Shown: piece after piece, positions 7,594-15,807 of the stretch
Layout: each line of letters starts with the position of its first letter
Numbering within the stretch: the stretch's first letter is position 1
From: Pseudomonadota bacterium
Lineage (GTDB): Bacteria; Pseudomonadota; Gammaproteobacteria; Pseudomonadales; Halieaceae
Reading direction: 5' to 3'
Assembly (NCBI GenBank): GCA_030591305.1
Contig: JAUVBI010000008.1
Span: 1-27,529 of the forward strand
Length of the DNA stretch: 27,529 nucleotides
Made by a program: the position numbers and the translations under genes
The notes under the pieces: model-generated
Told to the model about the DNA's origin: nothing
The model's input: the letters and a program-made list of their open reading frames with translations, nothing else
Database searches by the model: none

Positions 7594-10545
7594 ATGAGCG
7601 AAAGCAGTAGCGCCAGCCCGGTAGCCCACCCCGCCTTTGACCTGGTACGCCAACAGACCATCGATTCACTGAATATTCGGGTTGAGGAGTACCATCACCA
7701 GCGTACGGGTGCAGTGCACTTCCACCTCGCGGCCGACAATACGGAAAATGTATTTCTGGTTGCCCTGCGTACCGTACCGGAAGACTCCACCGGAGTGGCC
7801 CATATTCTCGAACATACTGCCCTGTGCGGCAGTAAACACTACCCGGTGCGCGACCCCTTTTTCATGATGTTGCGGCGCTCGCTCAACACCTTTATGAATG
7901 CCTTCACCAGCAGCGACTGGACCGCCTACCCCTTCGCCAGCCAGAATAAAAAAGACTTCAACAACCTCCTGGAAGTGTATTTGGACGCGGTATTCTTCTC
8001 CAGGCTGGATCCCCTGGATTTTGCCCAGGAGGGTCATAGAGTGGAATTTGCCGAGCCAGACAACCCTGACAGCGACCTGGTATTCAAGGGTGTGGTTTTT
8101 AATGAGATGAAGGGTGCGATGAGCTCCGTCAGCAGCACACTGTGGAGCAAACTGTGCGAACATATTTTTCCTACCAGCACCTACCACTACAACAGCGGGG
8201 GTGACCCTGAACACATTCCCGACCTGAGCTACGAAGAGCTAAAGACCTTCTACAAAAGTCACTACCACCCCAGTAACGCCATCCTCATGACCTTTGGTGA
8301 AATGACTGCCGGTGAACACCAGGCGGTATTCGAAGAAAAGGCCCTGCAACATTTCGACAAACTGGATCGACAAATCAAAGTCCAGCCGGAGCAGCAACTC
8401 ACAGCACCCATCAGGGTCAGTGACAGCTACGCCTTTGACGACAATACCCCACTGGAAAAAAAGACCCATATCGTCATTGGCTGGATGCTGGGTGAAAGCA
8501 GTGACCTGCAGCAGTTACTGGAGGCGCAACTGCTGGCCAGTGTGCTGACTGACAATAGTGCCTCGCCACTGATGCACGCACTGGAGACCACTGAACTGGG
8601 CCAGGCGCCCTCCCCGCTATGCGGCCTGGAGGACTCCATGCGAGAAATGGTTTTCTGCTGCGGTGTAGAGGGCAGTGAGCCCGAGCATGAAAGCGCCGTT
8701 GAAGAGCTTGTTCTCAACGTGCTTAGAGAAATCGTTGACCAAGGGGTACCACAAGAGCGGGTGGAAGCAGTGCTGCACCAACTGGAATTGCATCAACGAG
8801 AGGTCAGCGGCGACGGTTTTCCCTATGGCTTACAACTGATTCTGCAGGCCCTGGGTTGCGCCACTCATTACAGCGACCCCATTGCGGTGCTGAACCTGGA
8901 GCCGGTCATTGCCACACTGCGCAAGAAAATTCAGGACCCCAATTACATCCGCGGTCTCGCCCGTACACTACTGCTGGACAATACACACCGCGTGACCCTG
9001 GTTATGACCCCGGACAAAGAACTGTCTGCGGCCAGACTGGCAAGCGAAGCCGCCCGTCTGGCAGACGTCAAAGCTCACATGAGTGACGACGAAAAGCAGG
9101 ACATTGTAGATCTGGCGGCCAAACTGGTAGAGCGGCAACAACAAATTGATGACGAGAACATACTACCCAGAGTCGAACTCAGTGATGTCGCCAACAATTT
9201 TCCGGAACCGCAGTTTGAAGACAATGTAACCGAGGACGTAAAAAGTTCGTTCTACAGCCGCGGTACTAATGGCATTGTTTACCAGCAGGTGATTAGCGAG
9301 TTGCCTTCAATGAATCCTGAGGAGCTACAAGCCCTGCCCTTCTATACCAGCTTTTTGACTGAGTTGGGCCTGGGCAGTGATTCTTACCTCGATGTACAGC
9401 ACCGGCAAGCCGCCACCGTCGGCTCTATCAACGCCTATACATCAATGCGCGGTACCGTCGATTGTGAACAAACGGTAACAGCCCGCTTTGTACTTTCCTC
9501 AAAAGCACTACTGCGCAATGCACAGGGGCAGAGCCGTCTTATGCGCGACACCCTGGAATCTGCACACTTTGGTGAAACCGCCAGAATACGCGACCTGATC
9601 AGCCAGCAGCGCGCCCGGCGGGAGCAGTCGGTAACCGGCAATGGTCATGGACTGGCAATGGCTGCAGCGTGTGCGGGGATGAGCCCCCTGGCTAAACTAA
9701 ACCACCAGGTTTCCGGAATGGCAGGGATAAAGTCTCTGCGCAAACTAGATGACAGCCTGCGCGATGATGCTGAGCTCAGTACATTCGCGACGAGACTAGA
9801 CAAACTTCACCAGCGAATCAGTGCCATGCCACTGCAGTATCTGACTATTGCAGAATCGGAAAAAATGCCCGAACTTACCCACCAGACCCATAGTATCTGG
9901 CGGGGGTACGCGACAAGCGCCAACGCCGACACCTTTCAATTGCAGCCCCTGCGAGAACGTATCGGCGAAATCTGGCTGTGTAATACCCAGGTCAATTTTT
10001 GCGCCAGAGCCTACCCCACTGTTCCCATCCAGCATGCAGATGCCGCTGCCCTAACAGTACTGGGAGGTGTTCTACGCAATGGCTTTTTACACCGGGCGAT
10101 CAGGGAGCAGGGTGGCGCCTACGGTGGCGGTGCGTCACAGGACTCGGGAATCGCTGCGTTTAAATTTTATTCCTACCGCGACCCTCGCCTGGCTGAGACA
10201 CTGGATGACTTTGACACCGCCATCGACTGGATGCTCAATACCAGGCACGAATTCCGTGTGCTGGAGGAGGCCATTTTGGGCGTGATAGGCGCTCTGGACA
10301 AACCCGGCTCTCCGGCGGGCGAAGCCAAACAACATTTTCACAACCGTTTGGCGGGGCGCAGCCATGAGCAGCGCCAGAAGTTTCGCCAGCAAATACTGGA
10401 TGTGTCGTTGGACGACCTACAGCGCGTGACGCAGACTTACCTGCAACCCGAGCGGGCAAGTACCGCAGTAATCACCAGTAGCAGCACGCAATCGATGGCA
10501 GAGACACTGGCTGATGATCTGGAACTTTCTATTCGTGAGCTATAA
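7594..10545 (+). CDS. PreP-like M16C zinc metalloprotease (insulinase superfamily)
   Basis: At 983 residues it is the size of presequence protease homologues. The inverted zinc motif HILEH gives H70, E73 and H74; the third ligand is E171 in FNEMKG, 97 residues after H74 as in PreP. The C-terminal half has the substrate-binding GGAYGGGA element preceded by an arginine-containing AIREQ helix. There is no obvious signal peptide, so it is probably cytoplasmic, degrading peptides after protein turnover or signal-peptide removal. The ATG lies 3 nt after the glutaminyl cyclase stop, making it the fourth gene of the 4017-10545 operon. Pairing a peptidase with a glutaminyl cyclase suggests peptide end-processing, but the two may act in different compartments. 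Confidence 0.95.
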   Translation: MSESSSASPVAHPAFDLVRQQTIDSLNIRVEEYHHQRTGAVHFHLAADNTENVFLVALRTVPEDSTGVAHILEHTALCGSKHYPVRDPFFMMLRRSLNTFMNAFTSSDWTAYPFASQNKKDFNNLLEVYLDAVFFSRLDPLDFAQEGHRVEFAEPDNPDSDLVFKGVVFNEMKGAMSSVSSTLWSKLCEHIFPTSTYHYNSGGDPEHIPDLSYEELKTFYKSHYHPSNAILMTFGEMTAGEHQAVFEEKALQHFDKLDRQIKVQPEQQLTAPIRVSDSYAFDDNTPLEKKTHIVIGWMLGESSDLQQLLEAQLLASVLTDNSASPLMHALETTELGQAPSPLCGLEDSMREMVFCCGVEGSEPEHESAVEELVLNVLREIVDQGVPQERVEAVLHQLELHQREVSGDGFPYGLQLILQALGCATHYSDPIAVLNLEPVIATLRKKIQDPNYIRGLARTLLLDNTHRVTLVMTPDKELSAARLASEAARLADVKAHMSDDEKQDIVDLAAKLVERQQQIDDENILPRVELSDVANNFPEPQFEDNVTEDVKSSFYSRGTNGIVYQQVISELPSMNPEELQALPFYTSFLTELGLGSDSYLDVQHRQAATVGSINAYTSMRGTVDCEQTVTARFVLSSKALLRNAQGQSRLMRDTLESAHFGETARIRDLISQQRARREQSVTGNGHGLAMAAACAGMSPLAKLNHQVSGMAGIKSLRKLDDSLRDDAELSTFATRLDKLHQRISAMPLQYLTIAESEKMPELTHQTHSIWRGYATSANADTFQLQPLRERIGEIWLCNTQVNFCARAYPTVPIQHADAAALTVLGGVLRNGFLHRAIREQGGAYGGGASQDSGIAAFKFYSYRDPRLAETLDDFDTAIDWMLNTRHEFRVLEEAILGVIGALDKPGSPAGEAKQHFHNRLAGRSHEQRQKFRQQILDVSLDDLQRVTQTYLQPERASTAVITSSSTQSMAETLADDLELSIREL

Positions 10546-10610
10546 CCCAGAGGTGGCCTTTAAGCCAACAAATGATAAACTTCAGTTCTTAATGACAGGC
10601 AGACCGTGTA

Positions 10611-11435
10611 ATGCTTGAAATAAAACCAATGGCTGGCGCTCTTGGTGCAGAAATTAGTGGCATCGATCTCTGCGCCGCCTTGAGTGACGAAGACGCACTG
10701 CGTATTCGAAAATTACTCAACGAATACGAGGTGATTTTTTTTCGCGCCCAGAATATAAGTCCCGAAAGACAACGAGCGCTCGCCCTGTCCTTTGGGCCAC
10801 TGCAAACCCACCCTGCCTACGACACCGTTGAAGGTTTTCCCGAGATAACAATTCTGGAAAGTAGTACAGATAAACCCACAAAAATTGAGGCTTGGCATGC
10901 GGACATGACATTCCGCGAGCACCCCCCTATGGCGGCTGTCCTCAAGTCAGTGATTATTCCTCCCAAGGGCGGCGATACCCTGTGGGCCAGTATGACGTCG
11001 GCCTATGATGGCCTGTCATACCGGATGCAGCAGTTTCTGGAGGGAGTGACAGCGGCACACGATTTCTCGTATGGGTTTAAAGAAAGCCTGGCGGAGGAAG
11101 GGGGCTCTGAGCGTCTGGCCGACGCCATCGCTGCCACCCCCCCGGTGCATCACCCAGTGATACGCACCCACCCCGAAACAGGCAAAAAACTTATTTTCGT
11201 CAACTCGTTATTCACAACTCATATTGAAGGCCTGCGCAAAAAAGAGAGCGAAGCACTGCTGTCCTTTTTATTCGAACATATTGCGACACCTGAATACAAC
11301 TGTCGCTTTCAATGGCAGCCCAACAGCATTGCCATCTGGGACAATCGCAGTACCCAGCACAAACCCATCAACGATTACTTCCCAGCACATCGGCGGTTGG
11401 AGCGTATTACTATCGATGGTGACAAGCCCTACTGA
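10611..11435 (+). CDS. TauD/TfdA-family Fe(II)/2-oxoglutarate dioxygenase
   Basis: The 274-residue product opens with the family's LGAEISGID segment and has the iron facial triad H96-x-D98 in AWHADMTF, with distal H250 in WDNRSTQH. The 2-oxoglutarate-binding arginines are R261/R262 and R265 near the C-terminus. Length and motif order match TauD, TfdA and related enzymes, which hydroxylate sulfonates, aryloxyacetates, alkyl sulfates or carnitine-type substrates. No transporter for such substrates sits beside it, so the substrate is unknown. It follows the M16 gene by 65 nt on the same strand and overlaps the convergent AGCS gene by 7 nt at the stops. Confidence 0.93.
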   Translation: MLEIKPMAGALGAEISGIDLCAALSDEDALRIRKLLNEYEVIFFRAQNISPERQRALALSFGPLQTHPAYDTVEGFPEITILESSTDKPTKIEAWHADMTFREHPPMAAVLKSVIIPPKGGDTLWASMTSAYDGLSYRMQQFLEGVTAAHDFSYGFKESLAEEGGSERLADAIAATPPVHHPVIRTHPETGKKLIFVNSLFTTHIEGLRKKESEALLSFLFEHIATPEYNCRFQWQPNSIAIWDNRSTQHKPINDYFPAHRRLERITIDGDKPY

Positions 11436-12943
11436 GCGGCCCGCTCTTTCTCTCGAACCCGGGCGATGTAATCATTGATCTCCCGTTTAACCTCAGGTGC
11501 ATAAAAATACAGGCCGAGAATATTGGGAATGGCGATTAAAAAGACCATTGCATCGGAAAATTCTAATACTGCGGTCAACTGGACCATACAGCCAATAACG
11601 ATGAAAAAGCAGAATATAGCCTTAAAAATCATCTCAGTAAATTTCGCCTCACCAAAGAGATAGGTCCATCCCTTCAAACCATAATAAGACCAAGAAATAC
11701 TGGTCGAAAATGCGAACAGTAATGCCGCTACTGCGAGAGGATACGGCGCCCAACTGATGTGATGAGCAAAGGAAGCAGAGGTTAGGGCGATACCCGCCAG
11801 CCCCTCATTCATAAGTCCATGGGGATATGCTGTCGTTACGATAACCAATGAAGTCAAACTACAAATCACCACGGTATCGATAAAGGGTTCCAGCAGGGAG
11901 ACCAGCCCCTCGGAAGCCGGTTCATCCGTTTGCACTGCGGCGTGTGCAATGGACGCCGAGCCTATGCCCCCTTCGTTGGAAAACAGTGCTCGTTGAAAGC
12001 CCACGATAATCGCGCCGACCATGCCTCCGGTAACACTCTGGGCAGAAAATGCACTGCTGAAAATAAGGTTTATCGCGGCGGGAACCTGCTCCCAGCTCAT
12101 ACTGATTATAATCACACAGGACAACACATAGAGCACGGCCATAAACGGCACAACGTAAGCGGCAACCCGGGCAATTGACTTTATACCACCGATGATCACC
12201 ACGGCCACAGTGGCGGCAATGCCCAGGCCAAACAACCAACCCTTATCGACAAAAAAACTGGCCTCGCCCCCGGTGATAATAACGAACTGTACGTAGGCCT
12301 GATTGGACTGAAACATATTGCCAATACCAAAGCAGCCAATCACCAGGGACAGGGCGTAAAATCCCCCCAGTAATTTCCCCCACCGGGGAGCGCCTCTCTT
12401 TGCCAGGTAGTGTTCAAGGTAGTACATAGGCCCGCCCGATACTGACCCATCCGGGTTGTGCTTGCGGTACTTCACCCCCAGAGTACACTCCACCATCTTG
12501 GTCGACATTGACAGAAATCCCGCAAGCATCAACCAGAAAGCCGCACCGGGACCGCCAATCACGATAGCGACGGCCACACCACCAATATTGCCTATGCCAA
12601 CGGTGCCTGAAATCGCTGTCATCACCGCCTGGAAATGGGATATTTCACCCTTGGCTTGCGGGTCATAAAAGTCCCCTCGCACATGGCGCACCGCCAGGGA
12701 AAAACCTCGGATATTTAAAAAACCCATGTAAAGGGTGAAAAATACTGCCGCGACTGCCAGCCACAAAACAATCAGGGGAAAATCCTGGCCGAACATGTCA
12801 ATTTTATAAAAAATGATATTGGAGAGGCCATTCGCCCAGGGACGGACAAGCGCTTCTACCCGAGCATCAAACCCTTCCGCCAGCGCTGTCTGGTTCCAGA
12901 ACAGCAGGCAGACTCCCAGAACGGCCCTCATAGGAATCGTCAT
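11429..12943 (-). CDS. AGCS-family sodium/alanine (glycine) symporter
   Basis: A 504-residue multi-span membrane protein. The N-terminus carries an export-like hydrophobic stretch ending TALA, followed by the usual extramembrane segment and about ten to eleven transmembrane helices. AGCS signatures include SGTVGIGNIGGVAVAIVIGGPGAAFW, the SGGPMYY loop, FSNEGGIGSA and the WSYYG motif near the C-terminus. It would import alanine, glycine or a similar small amino acid with Na+ across the inner membrane. The ATG at 12943 overlaps the TGA of the fatty acid desaturase gene (TGATG), so it was chosen over a TTG one codon upstream. Confidence 0.95.
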   Translation of the reverse strand: MTIPMRAVLGVCLLFWNQTALAEGFDARVEALVRPWANGLSNIIFYKIDMFGQDFPLIVLWLAVAAVFFTLYMGFLNIRGFSLAVRHVRGDFYDPQAKGEISHFQAVMTAISGTVGIGNIGGVAVAIVIGGPGAAFWLMLAGFLSMSTKMVECTLGVKYRKHNPDGSVSGGPMYYLEHYLAKRGAPRWGKLLGGFYALSLVIGCFGIGNMFQSNQAYVQFVIITGGEASFFVDKGWLFGLGIAATVAVVIIGGIKSIARVAAYVVPFMAVLYVLSCVIIISMSWEQVPAAINLIFSSAFSAQSVTGGMVGAIIVGFQRALFSNEGGIGSASIAHAAVQTDEPASEGLVSLLEPFIDTVVICSLTSLVIVTTAYPHGLMNEGLAGIALTSASFAHHISWAPYPLAVAALLFAFSTSISWSYYGLKGWTYLFGEAKFTEMIFKAIFCFFIVIGCMVQLTAVLEFSDAMVFLIAIPNILGLYFYAPEVKREINDYIARVREKERAAQ

Positions 12944-13848
12944 CAAGCGCCTACAGCGTGGTGGAATACCACAGCATAGCCCATGAATTGAGGCATACCG
13001 GCCAACGCACCCTTAGCCTGTAAATGCCGGTGTAATTCCTTCAGGTGGTAGCAGGGAACACTGGCCATAAAATGATGCTCCATGTGGTAATTCACCATAT
13101 TGGGTGCGAGCAGGCCGCGCTCCCACCACCGTGGAATAACCGTGCGCGTATTTTTACGCGGGTCCAGGTCGAACAAATCGGGCACTGCTGCGTGTTCCGC
13201 CACCTGACGCAAACGGATAAACAGCATAAACGTTGTCAGGTAGGCCCCTGCCCACAGCAGGTATAACCAGGCGGCACCAAAAAGAGACAGCAGAAAAATC
13301 ATCAGGAGTTGCACAGCAATTTGTTGAAAAAGTGGCACCGCCGCCCCCCGCTTCTCATTTGACATCGCGGTAGCTGAGCCCTTAACAAGGTAAGTCAGCA
13401 GCTTAATGCCCGTTTGCCCGGTGAGATCCCGAATAACTTTTCGCCTAAAACTTTCTTTCGAAATTGGATAGGACTGGTAGTTGGATAAGTCGGGATCTTC
13501 ATTCGTGCCCGCAGCCTTATGGTGTCTCAGATGGCCCCGGGCATAGCTGGGCAAATCATTCATAATGGGCAAGGCGCACAGCCACTGTCCCAGTACATCG
13601 TTGAGCTTTGCAGTTTTAAACAGGGAGCGATGACCGCATTCGTGCATCAGTACCGCAAGGCCGAGTTGCCGTCCACCCAGCAGCGGCAGTGCGATTAAAA
13701 TGGTTATGGGGTTGGTATAACTCGCTACCACGGCGAAAATTGCCACAATGGCCAACCAGTTGTTTATCAACAGGCGCCAGCCGTGAAAATCACTCTTGTC
13801 AGTGAAGTGATGTATCTCACCTTTTGACAGGTAATCTTTTATTTTCAT
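12943..13848 (-). CDS. Membrane fatty acid desaturase (di-iron, histidine-box type)
   Basis: The product has the three histidine boxes of membrane desaturases: HECGH, HLRHH and HMEHH, with an additional conserved QVAEHA. There are paired hydrophobic segments before the first box and between the second and third (around LMIFLLSLFGAAWLYLLWAGAY), as expected for a four-span enzyme. I chose ATG 13848 (301 aa) because GGGA lies 6-7 nt before it; ATG 13860 and a further upstream start at 13902 are in frame but have no ribosome-binding site. It would introduce a double bond into acyl chains, or hydroxylate a related lipid. Translation is coupled to the downstream amino-acid symporter through TGATG, an unusual pairing. 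Confidence 0.9.
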   Translation of the reverse strand: MKIKDYLSKGEIHHFTDKSDFHGWRLLINNWLAIVAIFAVVASYTNPITILIALPLLGGRQLGLAVLMHECGHRSLFKTAKLNDVLGQWLCALPIMNDLPSYARGHLRHHKAAGTNEDPDLSNYQSYPISKESFRRKVIRDLTGQTGIKLLTYLVKGSATAMSNEKRGAAVPLFQQIAVQLLMIFLLSLFGAAWLYLLWAGAYLTTFMLFIRLRQVAEHAAVPDLFDLDPRKNTRTVIPRWWERGLLAPNMVNYHMEHHFMASVPCYHLKELHRHLQAKGALAGMPQFMGYAVVFHHAVGA

Positions 13849-13982
13849 TATTTTTCCCATCTGTATGGTGGCTACCGTATCATAGGCTGCTACAACTGGC
13901 ACCCCTGCCGCTAGCTGGATTACTGAACATATTCAGCCCGTCGATAGCAGGCTTACCACTGCCATGAACTGGAACGAATGAC

Positions 13983-15707
13983 TTAAAACGGAAAGATAAT
14001 TGGAATCAGGTAAATCACCAGTACGGAATAGGTAATAGACATAAGCAGGCCCGCCTTAAAATAGTCCCCCAGGCTGTAGCCCCCAAGGTTTTGCACCATC
14101 AGGTTGGTAGTGTAACCATAAGGCGTGAGAAAGCTGGCGCTGGCACCATAGGCTACCGCCATTACAAAGGGCATGTAACTCAAACCATAGCTTTCTGCCA
14201 AGCCAAATGCGATGGGAAAACTCAGTGCTGCGGCAGCGTTGTTTGTCATGGCTTCTGTCAATAACAATGTCATCAGGTAGATACCGACAAGCGCGACATA
14301 GGGCCCATAGCCCGCCAGATAGCTGTGAAACGTCTCTGCGATTATCACCACAAAACCCGAATTATTCAGGGCCTGAGCCAATACAAGAGCCGCGGCGATA
14401 ATCAACCAGATTTCGAAGGGGAAGCGACGCCTGAGCTCCGATGCTTTTACAAGCCCGGATACCAGCATAGCGGCTAGCAGAAAGGCAAGACCCTTGATCA
14501 GGGTGATCATCCCCATGCTGGCCAGAGCAATAGCACCCAGTGCGACAGCGGTAATCAGGTAATTCAAGGCCGACGACGTTGCCACCCCAGCCACGGCATC
14601 ATTAATAATTACAAAATTTTTATCCAGGTTTTTGCGGTTATTAAAATCTGAACCCACCGCCAGTATCATACTGTCCCCGGCCTGTATGGTGAGATTTCCC
14701 AGCTTGCCAGACAGGCGCTTACCCCCTCGGCGCATGCCGACGATAGCGGCGTCAAACATAGAACGAAAGCCGCTGTCCTTTACCGTCTTACCCTCAATCG
14801 CCGCATTGGGCATGACAATAACTTCCATCATATTTTCTCGCAAAAGCCCCTCTTCCACAGCAAACAACTTTAAACCGTGGTATGAATCCAGAGCATTAAT
14901 TGCCGCAACATTCCCGGAAAATATCAGTTTGTCACCCACTGCAATATATTCACCCGGGGACACTGGCGATATCAGGTGGGTATCCCGGACAATTTCCACC
15001 AGAAAGAGATCGTCCATATCCCGCAGGCCATTCTCAAGTATGGTCTTGCCTATCAATGTGGAGCCGGAGTCGACCTCGGCCTCGATCAAGTATTGATTCA
15101 CATCTATGGGCTCTATGGTACCTGCAGGCAATAAATGGGAGGTGACCAGAATTACCAACAAACCCAAACCCGTGACACTGGCACCGACGATAAAAAAATC
15201 AAAAAAAGCCAGGCCCTGCCCCGTCGCATCCTCCAGAAAACTGCTGACAATAAGATTGGTCGAGGTGCCTATCAACGTCATGGTGCCGCCCAGTATCGCG
15301 GCGTACGACAGAGGAATAAGTAACTTGGAGGCCGGGTGATGTCGATTACTGCGAACAGTGTGCGCCAGGGTGGCGACAACCGCCGTATTGTTGATAAAGG
15401 CAGAGAAAAATGCGGTGACAAAACCCAGGCGCAATAAACTGGGGTAATAGCTGGCGCTGATCAACTTCCCGGAAAGGCGAGTCAACCAGGTGAGTTTTTC
15501 CAGACCGACAGAAACCAACAGCAGTAAAACAAGCGTAATCAGGCCGGAATTAGTGGCCTTGGACAAAACCTCAGCCGTATCGACAAGACCGGTAAAATAG
15601 GCAACGCCCATGGCGGCACAAAATAAGCGTACGGCCGGCCAGTCGGTAAAAATCAGGCCGCCGAGCAAGGTAATAAATATACCCGAAATGAGTAACTGGT
15701 CGATCAT
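13983..15707 (-). CDS. SLC13/DASS-like permease with two TrkA-C (RCK_C) domains
   Basis: A 574-residue inner-membrane transporter. An N-terminal membrane half (about 1-190, including STNLIV-type signature GTSTNLIV) and a C-terminal membrane half (about 375-574) flank two cytoplasmic RCK_C domains (about 200-280 and 285-365), recognised from the GKTILENGLR and GDKLIFSG, then GKTVKDSGFR and GDSMILAVG elements. This 'permease-RCK-permease' architecture is the bacterial SLC13-family sulfate/anion or dicarboxylate transporter type. GAGG with 7-nt spacing precedes the ATG at 15707. The substrate is not determined; sulfate or another divalent anion is possible. Confidence 0.92.
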   Translation of the reverse strand: MIDQLLISGIFITLLGGLIFTDWPAVRLFCAAMGVAYFTGLVDTAEVLSKATNSGLITLVLLLLVSVGLEKLTWLTRLSGKLISASYYPSLLRLGFVTAFFSAFINNTAVVATLAHTVRSNRHHPASKLLIPLSYAAILGGTMTLIGTSTNLIVSSFLEDATGQGLAFFDFFIVGASVTGLGLLVILVTSHLLPAGTIEPIDVNQYLIEAEVDSGSTLIGKTILENGLRDMDDLFLVEIVRDTHLISPVSPGEYIAVGDKLIFSGNVAAINALDSYHGLKLFAVEEGLLRENMMEVIVMPNAAIEGKTVKDSGFRSMFDAAIVGMRRGGKRLSGKLGNLTIQAGDSMILAVGSDFNNRKNLDKNFVIINDAVAGVATSSALNYLITAVALGAIALASMGMITLIKGLAFLLAAMLVSGLVKASELRRRFPFEIWLIIAAALVLAQALNNSGFVVIIAETFHSYLAGYGPYVALVGIYLMTLLLTEAMTNNAAAALSFPIAFGLAESYGLSYMPFVMAVAYGASASFLTPYGYTTNLMVQNLGGYSLGDYFKAGLLMSITYSVLVIYLIPIIFPF

Positions 15708-15763
15708 GAAAGTGCCTCAGCCCGCTGTGGTGGTGAGGCAAACTGGAATACAGCCTCCGGGTA

Positions 15764-15772
15764 ATTCTAGCA
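15764..15772 (-). promoter_or_regulatory. Candidate extended -10 promoter of the SLC13 permease
   Basis: On the minus strand TGCTAGAAT is an extended -10 (TGn plus TAGAAT, five of six matches). The expected start near 15757 would leave a leader of about 50 nt. The -35 position (TGCATA) is weak. Confidence 0.4.
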
Positions 15773-15807
15773 TTGTCCCCCACCTCTATGCACTGTGAAC
15801 GTGCCCC

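Noticed and set aside
13922..13935. CTGAACATATTCAG, SOS-box-like sequence upstream of the desaturase
   Set aside because: LexA boxes of gammaproteobacteria span 16 nt (CTG-N10-CAG); this is 14 nt, and the gene is not a damage-response gene.
15718..15774. An 18-codon leader ORF before the SLC13 gene (minus strand)
   Set aside because: Its start codon lies within the best -10 element, so it would not be on the transcript, and its GGGGG site is too close to the ATG.
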